64,000 bases of DNA from Negativicoccus succinicivorans (GCF_018372215.1 NZ_JAHAJN010000006.1:1-64000); one strand, 5' to 3'. Shown: positions 54,066-63,258, numbered from the stretch's first letter. Notes: a model not told the origin generated them from the sequence alone. Made by a program: numbers and translations.

Positions 54066-54889
54066 CGTATTTCACTCCGTTTGACAATTTCAAAAATCGC
54101 TTTAAGATCGGTCAATAAGGCTTCCAAGTCGTCCAGGCGCAGCATGTTCGGTCCGTCGGAAAGAGCTTCGTCAGGATTGTCATGCACTTCCATGAAGAAA
54201 CCGTCTGCTCCCGCCGCGGCCGCCGCTCGCGCGAGATACGGCACGAATTCGCGCTGACCGCTCGAATGCGTACCCGCGCCGCCCGGCAGCTGCACGCTGT
54301 GCGTCGCATCAAAAATCACGGGGTAGCCCCATTGCCGCATGATCGGAAAGCCGCGCATATCCACGACCAGGTTGTGATACCCGAAACTGGCGCCGCGTTC
54401 CGTCAGTAACAGATTTTCATTGCCGGCTTCCTGCATTTTATGAAGCACGTTTTCCATGTCTTCCGGCGCCATGAACTGCCCTTTTTTGACGTTGACCGGC
54501 TTACCCGTCTTAGCCGCACCGTAAACTAAATCCGTCTGCCGCGATAAAAATGCGGGAATTTGTAAAATATCTAAGACCTGCGCCGCCGGTTCCAGTTGTT
54601 CCACCGAATGGACGTCCGACAGGATCGGTACGTGCAGTTCCTCTTTCAGCTGCGCGAGGATCGCTAAGCCTTTTTCCAGTCCGGGACCGCGAAACGATTG
54701 GTACGAGGAGCGGTTCGCTTTGTCAAACGACGCCTTGAAAATGTAATCAATGCCCAGTTTGGCGCAAATATCCCGACAGGTTTCGCCGATTTTTTTGGTC
54801 CGTTCGTATTCTTCAATGACGCAAGGGCCGGCGATTAAAAACAGCCGACTGCCATCCAAGCGTAAATTACCGATCGTTACCGGTTTCAT
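54062..54889 (-). CDS. kdsA: Kdo 8-phosphate synthase KdsA
   Basis: A 275-residue TIM-barrel enzyme condensing arabinose 5-phosphate with phosphoenolpyruvate. FLIAGPCVIEEYERT, FKASFDKANRSS, RGASFGYHNLVVDMRGFPIM and DATHSVQLPGG are family signatures. The ATG at 54889 follows GGAGG; an in-frame TTG upstream is part of kdsB. Confidence 0.96.
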   Translation of the reverse strand: MKPVTIGNLRLDGSRLFLIAGPCVIEEYERTKKIGETCRDICAKLGIDYIFKASFDKANRSSYQSFRGPGLEKGLAILAQLKEELHVPILSDVHSVEQLEPAAQVLDILQIPAFLSRQTDLVYGAAKTGKPVNVKKGQFMAPEDMENVLHKMQEAGNENLLLTERGASFGYHNLVVDMRGFPIMRQWGYPVIFDATHSVQLPGGAGTHSSGQREFVPYLARAAAAAGADGFFMEVHDNPDEALSDGPNMLRLDDLEALLTDLKAIFEIVKRSEIR

Positions 54890-55634
54890 TTTGCTGTCCT
54901 CCTTCAAAATAAGCGCGCGCGCGCAGGAGATCTTCCAGTGTATCGATCCCGATTAACTTCTTCGTGGTTTCAATGACGCCGATCCGATAGCCGTGTTCCA
55001 GCGCCCGCAATTGCTCCAACGACTCCGCTTCTTCGAGCGGCGTAGCCGGCAGGTCGGCAAAGCGCAACAGGAAATCACGACGATACGCGTAAATGCCGAT
55101 ATGTTTGCGCGGCTGATATTTATTTTCATGGCGCGGATACGGAATGAGCGAGCGGGAAAAATAAATCGCTTCCCCCCGCAGATTGGTAACCAGTTTGACG
55201 GTATTCGGATTTTGAAAATCCTCTTGCGCCAACGGCGCCGACACCGTCGCCATGGACCATTCCTCGGCCGCGGCCAGACGTGTCGCCAACTGATCAATCA
55301 GCTCCGGCGCGATCAGCGGTTCATCGCCCTGCACATTGACGATAATTTCGCAGTCGTCCAACTGCTGCGCCACTTCCGCCAGTCGATCCGTTCCCGTGGC
55401 GTGGTCGCGACGCGTCAAAACCGCCGTGCCGCCAAATTCTTCTACCACTTTTTGAATCCGCTCGTCGTCCGTCGCGACAATGACCGCAGCGGGCACTTTC
55501 GCTTTTTTCGCCTGCTCATAGACGCGTTCGATCAACGGTTTGCCGGCAATATCCAACAGCGGTTTACCCGGCAAGCGGGTCGAACCGTAACGCGCCGGAA
55601 TAATACAGGCGGTTTTTATCGACTGGTTTCCCAT
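54867..55634 (-). CDS. kdsB: CMP-Kdo synthetase KdsB
   Basis: A 255-residue cytidylyltransferase activating Kdo with CTP. IIPARYGSTRLPGKPLLDI near the N-terminus, NVQGDEPLI near 95, and YAYRRDFLLRFADLP are diagnostic. The ATG at 55634 lies after GGAGG inside the 3' end of lpxK (19-bp overlap). Confidence 0.96.
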   Translation of the reverse strand: MGNQSIKTACIIPARYGSTRLPGKPLLDIAGKPLIERVYEQAKKAKVPAAVIVATDDERIQKVVEEFGGTAVLTRRDHATGTDRLAEVAQQLDDCEIIVNVQGDEPLIAPELIDQLATRLAAAEEWSMATVSAPLAQEDFQNPNTVKLVTNLRGEAIYFSRSLIPYPRHENKYQPRKHIGIYAYRRDFLLRFADLPATPLEEAESLEQLRALEHGYRIGVIETTKKLIGIDTLEDLLRARAYFEGGQQNETGNDR

Positions 55635-56734
55635 TCGTCCTCCATGTGTTCCCAAAACTCATTTTCGCCCGCCGTCGCCGTCAGTTCCATCGGCAGGACA
55701 TACCAGAACGATTCACGAAGCTGCAGTACCTGCAATTTTACCGCATCCTTTTCACTGACAATAATCCCCTGCGCTCCCGCTTTCATGGCGGTTCCTTCCG
55801 CGTGGCGAATATCGTCCTGCGTATACATGTGGTGGTCCGGGAGTCGCAAATGATCATGCGCGACCAAGCCCGCGGCCGCCACCGTCGCTTCAAAGGAAGC
55901 GGGATTACCGAGAGCGCATAATGTAATGAAACGACGCGGCAGTGCTTCCTGCTCCGTGGTTTCGCCATTTCGCCACTGCGCATAGCGCACCGGCTGCAAA
56001 GGGCGATGCTCCGTCCAAAGCAGCGGCACATGCGCGCGGAAATGCTCCAACACGCCCGCTATTTTCTCCCGTTCCGCCTCGGTTACCAGATCGCTTTTAG
56101 TGACCACATACGCATCCGCACGTTCCAGATGCTCCAACGGCTCCCGCAATAATCCGCGCGGCAACACGCGTCCGTTGCTGAACGGATTGGTGGCATCAAT
56201 CAAGACGATATCGTAATCGCGTCGCAAGGACCAATGCTGAAATCCGTCATCGAGCAAAATGACCGTCGGATGCAATAATTTTTCGACCTGAGCGCCGATC
56301 GCGGCGCGGTTTTTGCCGACCGCCACAACTACGCCCGGCAGAGTTCGCGCCAAAAGGTAAGGCTCGTCTCCCGCCTGCTCGGCATTGAGCAGAATCTCGG
56401 CGCCGTTGCTGACAATCGCGCCGGTATTTTCACTCGCGCCGCGGTAACCGCGACTTAAAATCGCGACCCGCTCGCCCGCTTTTTGCAAGCGCCGCGCCAT
56501 ATACTGCACAAACGGCGTTTTGCCGGTGCCGCCCGCCACAATATTGCCTACGCTGATGGTATAGGCATGTAAACGATGCTGTTTAAGATGCCCCGATTCA
56601 TACATGGATGCCCAAAAATTAACGCCCCAGGAGTAGATTCGCTCCACTCCGCCTAAGGTCGTCAATAATGCGCGGTCACCGATCGACTTCGGTCCATTTT
56701 TAAAAAGTTCCGTTGCTTTACGCTCTATGCTCAC
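55616..56734 (-). CDS. lpxK: Tetraacyldisaccharide 4'-kinase LpxK
   Basis: A 372-residue membrane-associated kinase forming lipid IVA. Walker A in VGNIVAGGTGKTPFVQYMAR, LSRGYRG, and the acidic DDGFQH motif with the catalytic Asp. GTG start at 56734 with GGAG nine bases upstream, overlapping waaA by 17 bp. Confidence 0.94.
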   Translation of the reverse strand: MSIERKATELFKNGPKSIGDRALLTTLGGVERIYSWGVNFWASMYESGHLKQHRLHAYTISVGNIVAGGTGKTPFVQYMARRLQKAGERVAILSRGYRGASENTGAIVSNGAEILLNAEQAGDEPYLLARTLPGVVVAVGKNRAAIGAQVEKLLHPTVILLDDGFQHWSLRRDYDIVLIDATNPFSNGRVLPRGLLREPLEHLERADAYVVTKSDLVTEAEREKIAGVLEHFRAHVPLLWTEHRPLQPVRYAQWRNGETTEQEALPRRFITLCALGNPASFEATVAAAGLVAHDHLRLPDHHMYTQDDIRHAEGTAMKAGAQGIIVSEKDAVKLQVLQLRESFWYVLPMELTATAGENEFWEHMEDEWETSR

Positions 56735-58049
56735 TGCGTTCGGCTCCTTTCCAATGAAGCGGATCCCGTTCGGCTAACGCGCAAAAAGCATCCACATTGC
56801 GCTTGGTCGCGCCTTGATTTTCTTCCACTAATCGTAACGCGGCCGCCCCCATTTGCGCAAGTCGCTGCGGCTCGGACAAAAGGCGCAGCAAATCCCGCGT
56901 GAGATTTTCCGCGCTCGTCATTCGGCAAGCGCCTTCGCTATGCAGCAGAGCGAAAATATCTTTGAAATTGAACATATGCGGTCCCACTAAAATGGGTTTG
57001 CCGTGGGCCGCCGGTTCCAATATATTGTGGCCGCCGACTTTGACAAAGCTGCCGCCGACGATCACGATATCCGCCAAACTGTAAATGCGTCCGAGTTCGC
57101 CGATCGTATCCAGCACGAGTACGGACACCGGCGCGTCCGTTTCGGCATGGTATTCCGTACGCCGCGCACCGACGAAACCGTATTTTTGTACCAATTGCAA
57201 TACCTTGGCCGCCTCCGGAATCTGCCGCGGCGCCAAGATCAATTTCGCGTCGGGATACTGCCGCCGCACGTCGCCGAAGCTCGCCAGCAAAATTTCATAT
57301 TCGCCTTCATGAAACGAACCCGCCACGATGACCGGATGCGCCTCGCCGACACCGAATTCACGTCGCAGTTCGTCGCGTTCCGCCGGAGTGACTTCGGCAT
57401 AGGTCTGATCATACTTGGTGTTTCCCGTCACCTGGACACGCGCGGGGTCCGCGCCCATTTCTTCAATGTAGCGGGCGTCCGTGTGCGACTGCATGCAGAA
57501 CCAGCGAATTTGCGCCAGCATGCGACGGGTAAAGCCTAAAATCAGGCGGTACCGTTTCATGCTGCGGTCACTGATTCGGCCGTTGACCATCATGACCGGA
57601 ATTTCATTTTTTTCCGCCACTTGCAAAAAGTTCGGCCAAAGTTCCGTTTCCACCAAGAGGATCGCTTTCGGCTTGACGATATTGACGATGCGCTCCGTAA
57701 TGATCGGTAAATCCACCGGGAAAAAAATGTGCGCATCCGCTTCGGGAATAATCCGTTCCGCCATGCGGTGACCGGTCGCGGTGACGACCGACACGATCAC
57801 GGTCTCGTCCGGCAGACGCTGCTTTAATTCGCGCACAATGGGACTGGCCGCCACAATCTCGCCGACGGAGGCCGCATGCACCCAAATGCCGTGGCAGTTT
57901 TGAATGCTCGTCAGTACCGGCTGGGGCATGACGCCGGCGCTCTGCCGTAGTCGGTCATAAAACCCCTCTTCAAAGAGCAGGCGATAGATCAATACCGGCA
58001 CCAGCAACAGCCAATACAGCACCAGACAAATATTGTAGAACCAGTACAT
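56718..58049 (-). CDS. waaA: Kdo transferase WaaA (KdtA)
   Basis: A 443-residue GT-B glycosyltransferase adding Kdo to lipid IVA. An N-terminal membrane anchor (MYWFYNICLVLYWLLLVPVL) precedes the acceptor-binding half (GIWVHAASVGEI, ETELWPNFL) and the CMP-Kdo binding half (VAGSFHEGEYE, GGSFVKVGGHNILEPAAHGKP is the family block, written in part). ATG at 58049 is one base after the msbA TAG and uses GGGAG upstream. Mono- or bifunctionality cannot be read from sequence. Confidence 0.93.
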   Translation of the reverse strand: MYWFYNICLVLYWLLLVPVLIYRLLFEEGFYDRLRQSAGVMPQPVLTSIQNCHGIWVHAASVGEIVAASPIVRELKQRLPDETVIVSVVTATGHRMAERIIPEADAHIFFPVDLPIITERIVNIVKPKAILLVETELWPNFLQVAEKNEIPVMMVNGRISDRSMKRYRLILGFTRRMLAQIRWFCMQSHTDARYIEEMGADPARVQVTGNTKYDQTYAEVTPAERDELRREFGVGEAHPVIVAGSFHEGEYEILLASFGDVRRQYPDAKLILAPRQIPEAAKVLQLVQKYGFVGARRTEYHAETDAPVSVLVLDTIGELGRIYSLADIVIVGGSFVKVGGHNILEPAAHGKPILVGPHMFNFKDIFALLHSEGACRMTSAENLTRDLLRLLSEPQRLAQMGAAALRLVEENQGATKRNVDAFCALAERDPLHWKGAERSEHRA

Positions 58050-58050
58050 A

Positions 58051-59781
58051 CTATTTCTCGTCTCCCTGTAAGCGTAACGTGTAAAGGTTGTAGTACATAC
58101 CGTGCAGCGCCAGTAAGGATTGATGCGTGCCGCTTTCCACAATGCGGCCGCGATCAATCACTAAAATGTGATCGGCCTCCTGAATCGTCGTCAGCCGGTG
58201 CGCGATAATAAACGCGGTGCGGCCGATCATCAGACGTTCCAGCGCCGCCTGCACCAGCTGTTCGCTTTCCGTATCCAAAGCGGACGTGGCTTCATCTAAA
58301 ATAAGGATCCGCGGATCTTTCAAAAGCGCCCGCGCGATCGCTATGCGTTGCCGCTGACCACCGGAAAGCACGAGACCCCGATCGCCGATCGGCGTTTGCA
58401 AACCCTGCGGCAGCTGGCGCACAAATTCTTCCGCATTGGCGGCGCGTACCGCCGCCGCCACTTCTTCGTCGGTCGCGTCTAAGCGACCGTAGCGTATATT
58501 TTCTTCAATCGTCGTGTTGAAAAGAGCGGTATCCTGCGGCACGATGCCGATCTGTTCGCGCAATGACGCCAACGTCACGTCCCGAACATCATGTCCGTCA
58601 ATCCTGATCGCGCCGTCCGTTACATCGTAAAAACGCGGAATCAAGTTGGCAATCGTCGATTTCCCCGATCCGCTCGGCCCGACCAACGCGATTTTTTGGC
58701 CCGGCTCGGCATGGAAGCTGATACCCGACAGCACTTCTTTGGAAGGTTCATACCGGAAATGAACCGCGTCAAAAACAACATCACCGCGCAAAACGGGCAA
58801 CGCGATCGCGTCGGCTTTTTCGCGAATGTCCGGCGTTTCGTCCAGCAACGCGAACACGCGCTCACCGGCCGCCATCGAACGCTGAATATCGCCGTAAAGC
58901 GCGCTTAAACGCCGTACCGGATTGGCTAAATTAATGGCGTAAATCAAAAACGCGATCAGTTCACCGGCGGTCAATTCCCCGTCGATGACGCTCCAACCGC
59001 CGTACCAAATAATCGCGGTGACGGCAATCGCCGCGATAAATTCGACGATCGGAGAAAGCTGGCTCGACTGCCGCGCCGCCTTCATCGCCGCGCCGAAACT
59101 CGCCTGATTGATCTGACGGAAACGGGCGATTTCATAATCTTCACGGAAAAACGATTTAACGACGCGAATACCGCCGATCGTTTCCTGTAAATGCGAAGTC
59201 ACATCGGCGATGCGTTCCTGCATCATATGGCCGCTTTTTTTCAGTTTTCGACCGAAATATTTGATGGTGATGCTGACCAACGGAACAATAATGATGCAAA
59301 GCAACGTCAGCCGCCAATGTAAAATCACCATACCGACCAGCGAGCCGATCAGGATAACGCTTTCCTTGACAATGTTGACGAAATTATCGACAATCGCGGT
59401 CTGCAGCGCGCCGATATCATTCGTCAGGCGGCTCATCAGACTGCCGGTTTTGCGCGTATCAAAGAAGCGCAGCGATAAACGTTGCACCCGCGCGTACACT
59501 TCATTGCGGATATCAATGATCACGCGGTTCGCGATGTAACTCATCAGGTAGCCCTGTATATAGGAAAACACGCCGCGCAGGAAAAAGAGCGCCAAGATGC
59601 CGAGCGCGATCCAATTCAATGCCACCAGGTTTTTCGCGGCCAGTACGTCGTCAATGATGTTGCGAATGATCCACGGCACGGCAAGCGTGGTAAGCGCTCC
59701 CAAAATCATGGCGATGATGGCCGCTACCCCGCGCCGCCAGTACGGCACTACGTAATGTAATAAACGTGCGTAATCAGTCAT
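58051..59781 (-). CDS. msbA: Lipid A ABC exporter MsbA
   Basis: A 576-residue half-transporter: six transmembrane helices (about 1-310) and a nucleotide-binding domain with Walker A GPSGSGKST near 369, signature LSGGQRQRIAIARAL and Walker B ILILDEATSALD. Flanked by lpxB and waaA, which supports lipid A flipping rather than drug export. Its start overlaps lpxB by 8 bp. Confidence 0.93.
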   Translation of the reverse strand: MTDYARLLHYVVPYWRRGVAAIIAMILGALTTLAVPWIIRNIIDDVLAAKNLVALNWIALGILALFFLRGVFSYIQGYLMSYIANRVIIDIRNEVYARVQRLSLRFFDTRKTGSLMSRLTNDIGALQTAIVDNFVNIVKESVILIGSLVGMVILHWRLTLLCIIIVPLVSITIKYFGRKLKKSGHMMQERIADVTSHLQETIGGIRVVKSFFREDYEIARFRQINQASFGAAMKAARQSSQLSPIVEFIAAIAVTAIIWYGGWSVIDGELTAGELIAFLIYAINLANPVRRLSALYGDIQRSMAAGERVFALLDETPDIREKADAIALPVLRGDVVFDAVHFRYEPSKEVLSGISFHAEPGQKIALVGPSGSGKSTIANLIPRFYDVTDGAIRIDGHDVRDVTLASLREQIGIVPQDTALFNTTIEENIRYGRLDATDEEVAAAVRAANAEEFVRQLPQGLQTPIGDRGLVLSGGQRQRIAIARALLKDPRILILDEATSALDTESEQLVQAALERLMIGRTAFIIAHRLTTIQEADHILVIDRGRIVESGTHQSLLALHGMYYNLYTLRLQGDEK

Positions 59782-60913
59782 TATTTTCCTCAGCGATTCG
59801 TATGATAAGATCAGCCACCCGCCCGACCGCGCCGGGCGCGCCCAATTTCTCCCGCACCATGGCTAAATCGTCCCGCAGGCGACGAGACGCTTCCTCATCC
59901 CGCCACCATGACGCCACCGCGTGCGCCAAGTTTTCGGCCGTGACATCCTGCTGCAAAAATTCCGGGATCACTTCCCGCCCGGCCACAATATTCGGCAAAC
60001 CGATATGCGGGGTTTGCAAGACCCGACGACCGAGCCAGTACGTAAGCGGTGCCACTTTATAGCAAAGCACGGTCGGCAACCCGAGCAGCGCGGTTTCCAG
60101 GGTCACTGTTCCGGAGGCGGCCAATGCGGCATCGCATACCGTCATCAAATCATGCAGATGCGACGTCGTCATTTGCATATCCAATTCGGTCTCGGCCAAA
60201 AGCGGCGCAAGCTCCGCCTCGGAAATCGTGCTCGCGCGCGGCAACCAACATTGAAGCGGAAATTCTTTCGCCAAAAGCTCCGCGGCGGCCAGCATGGTCG
60301 GCAGCAGACTTCGCACCTCCTGCCGGCGACTCCCCGGCAACAGCAACAGTTGCTTTTTAGCGGGATCCATTTGAAAATGGGCGCGGGTTTCATCCTGTGA
60401 CCATTCCGGCCGCACCAAATCCACCAGCGGATGCCCCACAAATTCCACGCGAGCGCCGTCTGCCCGATACAGCGGCACATCCATCGGGAAAATGGAAGCC
60501 ACCGCCGCCGTATCCCGCGCAATCGCTTTGCCCCGCGACCGATGCCAAGCCCAAATCGTCGGAGCGATATAGTAGACCACCGGAATACCGAGCTCTTTTT
60601 TGACGGCTTGCGCGAGCTTCATATTAAAGCCCGGATAATCCACGCAGACGACCACATCCGGTTGCTGGCGGCGAATGGCTTCCACCAGTTCCGAACGCAA
60701 CCGGAAGAAAAACGGTAATTTACGAATAATTTCCGCAATCCCGATGACTCCCAGGTCCTCAATATCATGCACGACCGTCACGCCGGCGGCGCGCATTTCC
60801 GCGCCGCCCATCCCCTGCATTTCAAGCTGAGGAACGCGCTCTTTGAGCGCGCGAGCGACGGCGGCCGCATGCCAATCTCCGGAGGCCTCACCGGCCGAAA
60901 AAAACACTTTCAT
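59774..60913 (-). CDS. lpxB: Lipid-A-disaccharide synthase LpxB
   Basis: A 379-residue GT19 glycosyltransferase condensing UDP-2,3-diacylglucosamine with lipid X. MKVFFSAGEASGDWHAAAVA at the start, PDVVVCVDYPGFNMKLA, YYIAPTIWAWHRSRG and LLPGSRRQE are family signatures. Start overlaps the lpxI stop by 4 bp. Confidence 0.96.
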   Translation of the reverse strand: MKVFFSAGEASGDWHAAAVARALKERVPQLEMQGMGGAEMRAAGVTVVHDIEDLGVIGIAEIIRKLPFFFRLRSELVEAIRRQQPDVVVCVDYPGFNMKLAQAVKKELGIPVVYYIAPTIWAWHRSRGKAIARDTAAVASIFPMDVPLYRADGARVEFVGHPLVDLVRPEWSQDETRAHFQMDPAKKQLLLLPGSRRQEVRSLLPTMLAAAELLAKEFPLQCWLPRASTISEAELAPLLAETELDMQMTTSHLHDLMTVCDAALAASGTVTLETALLGLPTVLCYKVAPLTYWLGRRVLQTPHIGLPNIVAGREVIPEFLQQDVTAENLAHAVASWWRDEEASRRLRDDLAMVREKLGAPGAVGRVADLIIRIAEENND

Positions 60914-61734
60914 CGGGACAACGACTCCGCGGAAACCGCGCAGATCGCCACGCCTTTTTGATCGGCGAGCGCGATGACTTCTTCCTGTTCCACAAATAAA
61001 GTGCGCTGCGCCTCAATCGCAAGCACCGCGCCCTTATGTTCCAGAAGCGAATGCAAGGTCGTCAAACCGATCGCGGGCACGTCAAAACGCACGTCCTGTT
61101 GCGGTTTCGCCGTTTTAACGACCACCGCGCCCTGACGCGCCAATGCGCAACCTCTTATAATGCAGGCATCCGTGCCTTCGATCGCCTCAATCGCCATCGC
61201 GGCTTGGCGCGCGACGACAACCGTCTGACCGATATCGAGCGCCCCGATCTGTTTGGCCAACGCGAATCCGAAGCGGATATCATCCCACTCCGCCGCGGTC
61301 GGCTGCCGTTTAGTGAACACTTGCGGCGGCGGCATCAACGGCGTGAGGTAGCGCGTCTGATCCAAAACGGTGACGCCGATGTCCGCCAATTCATCAACCA
61401 ATGCCAGCATAATCGTATCATCTTTACGATCCCTTACCCGCCGCAAAAATTGCAGCGCGCGCCAATCCGGGATGCCTAAATTGCCATATAAAATTTCTTT
61501 GGTGACTTTGCCGAGCATCGTCGCCTCAGTCACGCCTTCCCGCTGCAGCGTTTTCAGTATCGAACCCAGTTTCGTGATTTTAATCTGATAAAACTGATCC
61601 GACTCTTGCGCCAACTCCGGTTCCACCGCATCGACGACGGCAATCGTCACGACACGTTCCCCCAAGCGCTTCGCCTCGCGCAAAAACGTCACCGGCAATT
61701 TGCCGATCCCCGCCAACAAACCGACTGTCGCCAT
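60910..61734 (-). CDS. lpxI: UDP-2,3-diacylglucosamine pyrophosphatase LpxI
   Basis: A 274-residue LpxI, the alternative to LpxH that yields lipid X. Features: VGLLAGIGKLPVTFLREAKR near the start, FYQIKITKLGSILKTLQREG, TMLGKVTKE, and the C-terminal domain with KTAKPQQDVRFDVPAIGLTT. First gene of the LPS operon in this window; ATG after GGGGGAG. An extended -10 (TGATAAAAT; TAAAAT at 61764-61759) suggests the promoter lies here. Confidence 0.95.
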   Translation of the reverse strand: MATVGLLAGIGKLPVTFLREAKRLGERVVTIAVVDAVEPELAQESDQFYQIKITKLGSILKTLQREGVTEATMLGKVTKEILYGNLGIPDWRALQFLRRVRDRKDDTIMLALVDELADIGVTVLDQTRYLTPLMPPPQVFTKRQPTAAEWDDIRFGFALAKQIGALDIGQTVVVARQAAMAIEAIEGTDACIIRGCALARQGAVVVKTAKPQQDVRFDVPAIGLTTLHSLLEHKGAVLAIEAQRTLFVEQEEVIALADQKGVAICAVSAESLSR

Positions 61735-61758
61735 AAACTCCCCCTTTTAACTTAGTTT

Positions 61759-61767
61759 ATTTTATCA
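61759..61767 (-). promoter_or_regulatory. Possible LPS operon promoter (extended -10)
   Basis: Minus-strand TGATAAAAT, 25 bp before the lpxI ATG, without a clear -35. From here to 61941 I see no gene. Confidence 0.45.
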
Positions 61768-61941
61768 CATTTGGCCCTGCAAGATGTGATTATTGCGACA
61801 ATACGGGCTATCCGTCGCGAATCTTCAGAAAACTTTCATCCGCGCAGGCAGTTTCCCGTGACGTACGGTCCATATGCGCCTTACCCGTTCCATACGTCGC
61901 TCAATGTTGAACAATCAGTTTTTTCTCTCCCGCCGCTTCCG

Positions 61942-62002
61942 GTCTTGTTCTTTTACGCCTACAATGCTAAAAAGGCAAACAAAAAAGACGCGTTTCGCGT
62001 CT
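61942..62002. repeat. 61-bp direct repeat, copy 1
   Basis: Identical over 61 bp to 63181-63241, same orientation. It contains a strong hairpin (AAGACGCG-TTT-CGCGTCTT arms) and a short piece that, in copy 2, reads into the phage head-protein fragment. Confidence 0.9.
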
Positions 62003-62011
62003 TTTTTGATG
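61980..62011 (-). terminator. Terminator after the 130-residue gene
   Basis: AAAAAAGACGCG-TTT-CGCGTCTTTTTT, symmetrical; partly inside the 61-bp repeat. A second hairpin, AGATAAACG...CGTTTATCT, lies just right of it (about 62018-62044). Confidence 0.85.
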
Positions 62012-62050
62012 TAATTAAGATAAACGGTTTTTTCGTTTATCTGTCGTTTC

Positions 62051-62443
62051 TTACGCTTGCCGGATCAGCCTCAATAATTCAGGTGTACACGGCACGGCGA
62101 ACTTGCATTCACTCCCCGCGGATAGGTCAATATCGCTCAATAATTCGCACCGGGGCAAGTCAACCGCTAAATAGCAGCCGTCACGGCACAGGATCTCTCC
62201 CTGCAACCCGATCGCCTCAATCCGCGGCCAGTCCGGCTCTTTTTTCGCGTCATGGTCAAACGTGATCAGCACGGTAAACGGTAGACGTTTCACCGCTCGT
62301 CCTCTGCCCAACATCGGCACGTCGATTAATTCCTCACACAGTTCAATCTCTGCCCGACAGTCGGCCAGCAGGTAACGCTCACCGCCGCCGGTTGCGTACA
62401 GTTTCCCACGCTCGACGGGCACCGTTTTTACAATTCGTTGCAT
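62051..62443 (-). CDS. Hypothetical protein of the prophage-like region
   Basis: A 130-residue unrecognised soluble protein starting MQRIVKTVPVERGKLYATGG, mostly beta-like in pattern, with three Cys. The ATG follows AAAGGAGG at ideal spacing, so it is probably expressed. It is separated from the 65-residue gene by a copy of the repeated terminator-RBS unit. It could be phage-derived or an immunity-type accessory protein; I cannot tell. Confidence 0.6.
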   Translation of the reverse strand: MQRIVKTVPVERGKLYATGGGERYLLADCRAEIELCEELIDVPMLGRGRAVKRLPFTVLITFDHDAKKEPDWPRIEAIGLQGEILCRDGCYLAVDLPRCELLSDIDLSAGSECKFAVPCTPELLRLIRQA

Positions 62444-62448
62444 GTTAC

Positions 62449-62500
62449 CTCCTTTCGTGCAACAAAAAACCGCCTCAGCATTTCGCTTTAGCGGCTTTTA
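62449..62500 (-). repeat. Terminator-RBS repeat unit, copy 1
   Basis: Minus strand: imperfect hairpin GCCGCTAAAGC...GGCGG, T6, then GTTGCACGAAAGGAGG leading into the next ATG. Related copies at 63262-63299 and 63651-63703. Confidence 0.75.
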
Positions 62501-62528
62501 ATACATCAGAGATAAACATGTATAACTT

Positions 62529-62726
62529 TTACCAATTTTCATTAGTTGTTATTTTGGTAATTATATCCCCCGCCACACCACAATCGGCGGCGCAAAGCTC
62601 ATCTACAATTTTCTCTGCTGTATCAATATTTATCGGTTCGCCTTGATGTATGATAACGCCTTGCCCATTTAGAAATTTTATTTCATTTTCAGTAAAATGA
62701 ACGTATAAATTTAGTTCTTTTTCCAT
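62529..62726 (-). CDS. Small protein overlapping the toxin-like fragment (possible immunity protein)
   Basis: A 65-residue acidic protein starting MEKELNLYVHFTENEIKFLN, with ITKITTNENW at the end. Its ATG (site GAGAAGG) lies inside the 3' end of the phage head/toxin fragment, overlapping by 38 bp, the arrangement common for toxin and immunity genes. The phrase IHQGEPINIDTAEKIVDEL recalls IYINKITGESVCLTPEKICK in the 72-residue gene at 63298-63516, so the two may be distant paralogues. Function inferred from position only. Confidence 0.5.
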   Translation of the reverse strand: MEKELNLYVHFTENEIKFLNGQGVIIHQGEPINIDTAEKIVDELCAADCGVAGDIITKITTNENW

Positions 62727-63258
62727 TTTTTAACCTTCTCATACTTGTTTTGTAAACAGACAATAGTGCCCCTGTATCAGGGTTAATCACGGTTGTTGCG
62801 CGCTGTCCTAAAAATTTTTGAGATTTTCTTCCCTGTTTATCAATGGTCACATCATAAATATGCACCGGATTAATTATCGCATCTTTTGCGTCTGTATATA
62901 AAATCTTTCGTTCTATTGCCCTGTCAGTCGCATGTTTAGTTATGCTCTTTATTTCCACATGATTATCGGCAACAATCCCAATCAGTTTTTGATAGTCACC
63001 CGTAATAACTACATACTTATTATACCACTCCTCATAAGTCATATCCGGTATTTCTACCGTTTTCCCCGTCTCCGGATCTCGCGCCACTCTGCCGCCGTCA
63101 TCGAGCAAGCCCTCAATGTACGGTACGGTCGTTGACCTGCAATGACAATGAAATGGCGGCATCGTTATGCCCGGCTTTGCGTCTTGTTCTTTTACGCCTA
63201 CAATGCTAAAAAGGCAAACAAAAAAGACGCGTTTCGCGTCTTGATTGACAAATAACAT
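62689..63258 (-). pseudogene. 5'-truncated phage minor head protein with RNase-toxin-like C-terminus
   Basis: 189 codons open. The phrase PGITMPPFHCHCRSTTVPYI is the conserved cysteine block near the C-terminus of phage minor head (SPP1 gp7-like) proteins, and MTYEEWYNKYV follows as usual. The rest, with KHATDRAIERKI, INPVHIYDV and FLGQRATTVINPDTG, resembles the nuclease domains (barnase/EndoU/colicin-like, PBECR-type) that phages attach to head proteins. The first 25 codons come from the 61-bp repeat and its terminator and there is no ribosome binding site at 63258, so the N-terminal several hundred residues are lost. An orphan toxin tip. Confidence 0.65.
63181..63241. repeat. 61-bp direct repeat, copy 2
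   Basis: Perfect match to 61942-62002. It forms the junction between a terminator and the surviving 3' part of the phage head gene. The two copies are 1239 bp apart and bracket the truncated head gene, the 65-residue gene and the 130-residue gene. Confidence 0.9.
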
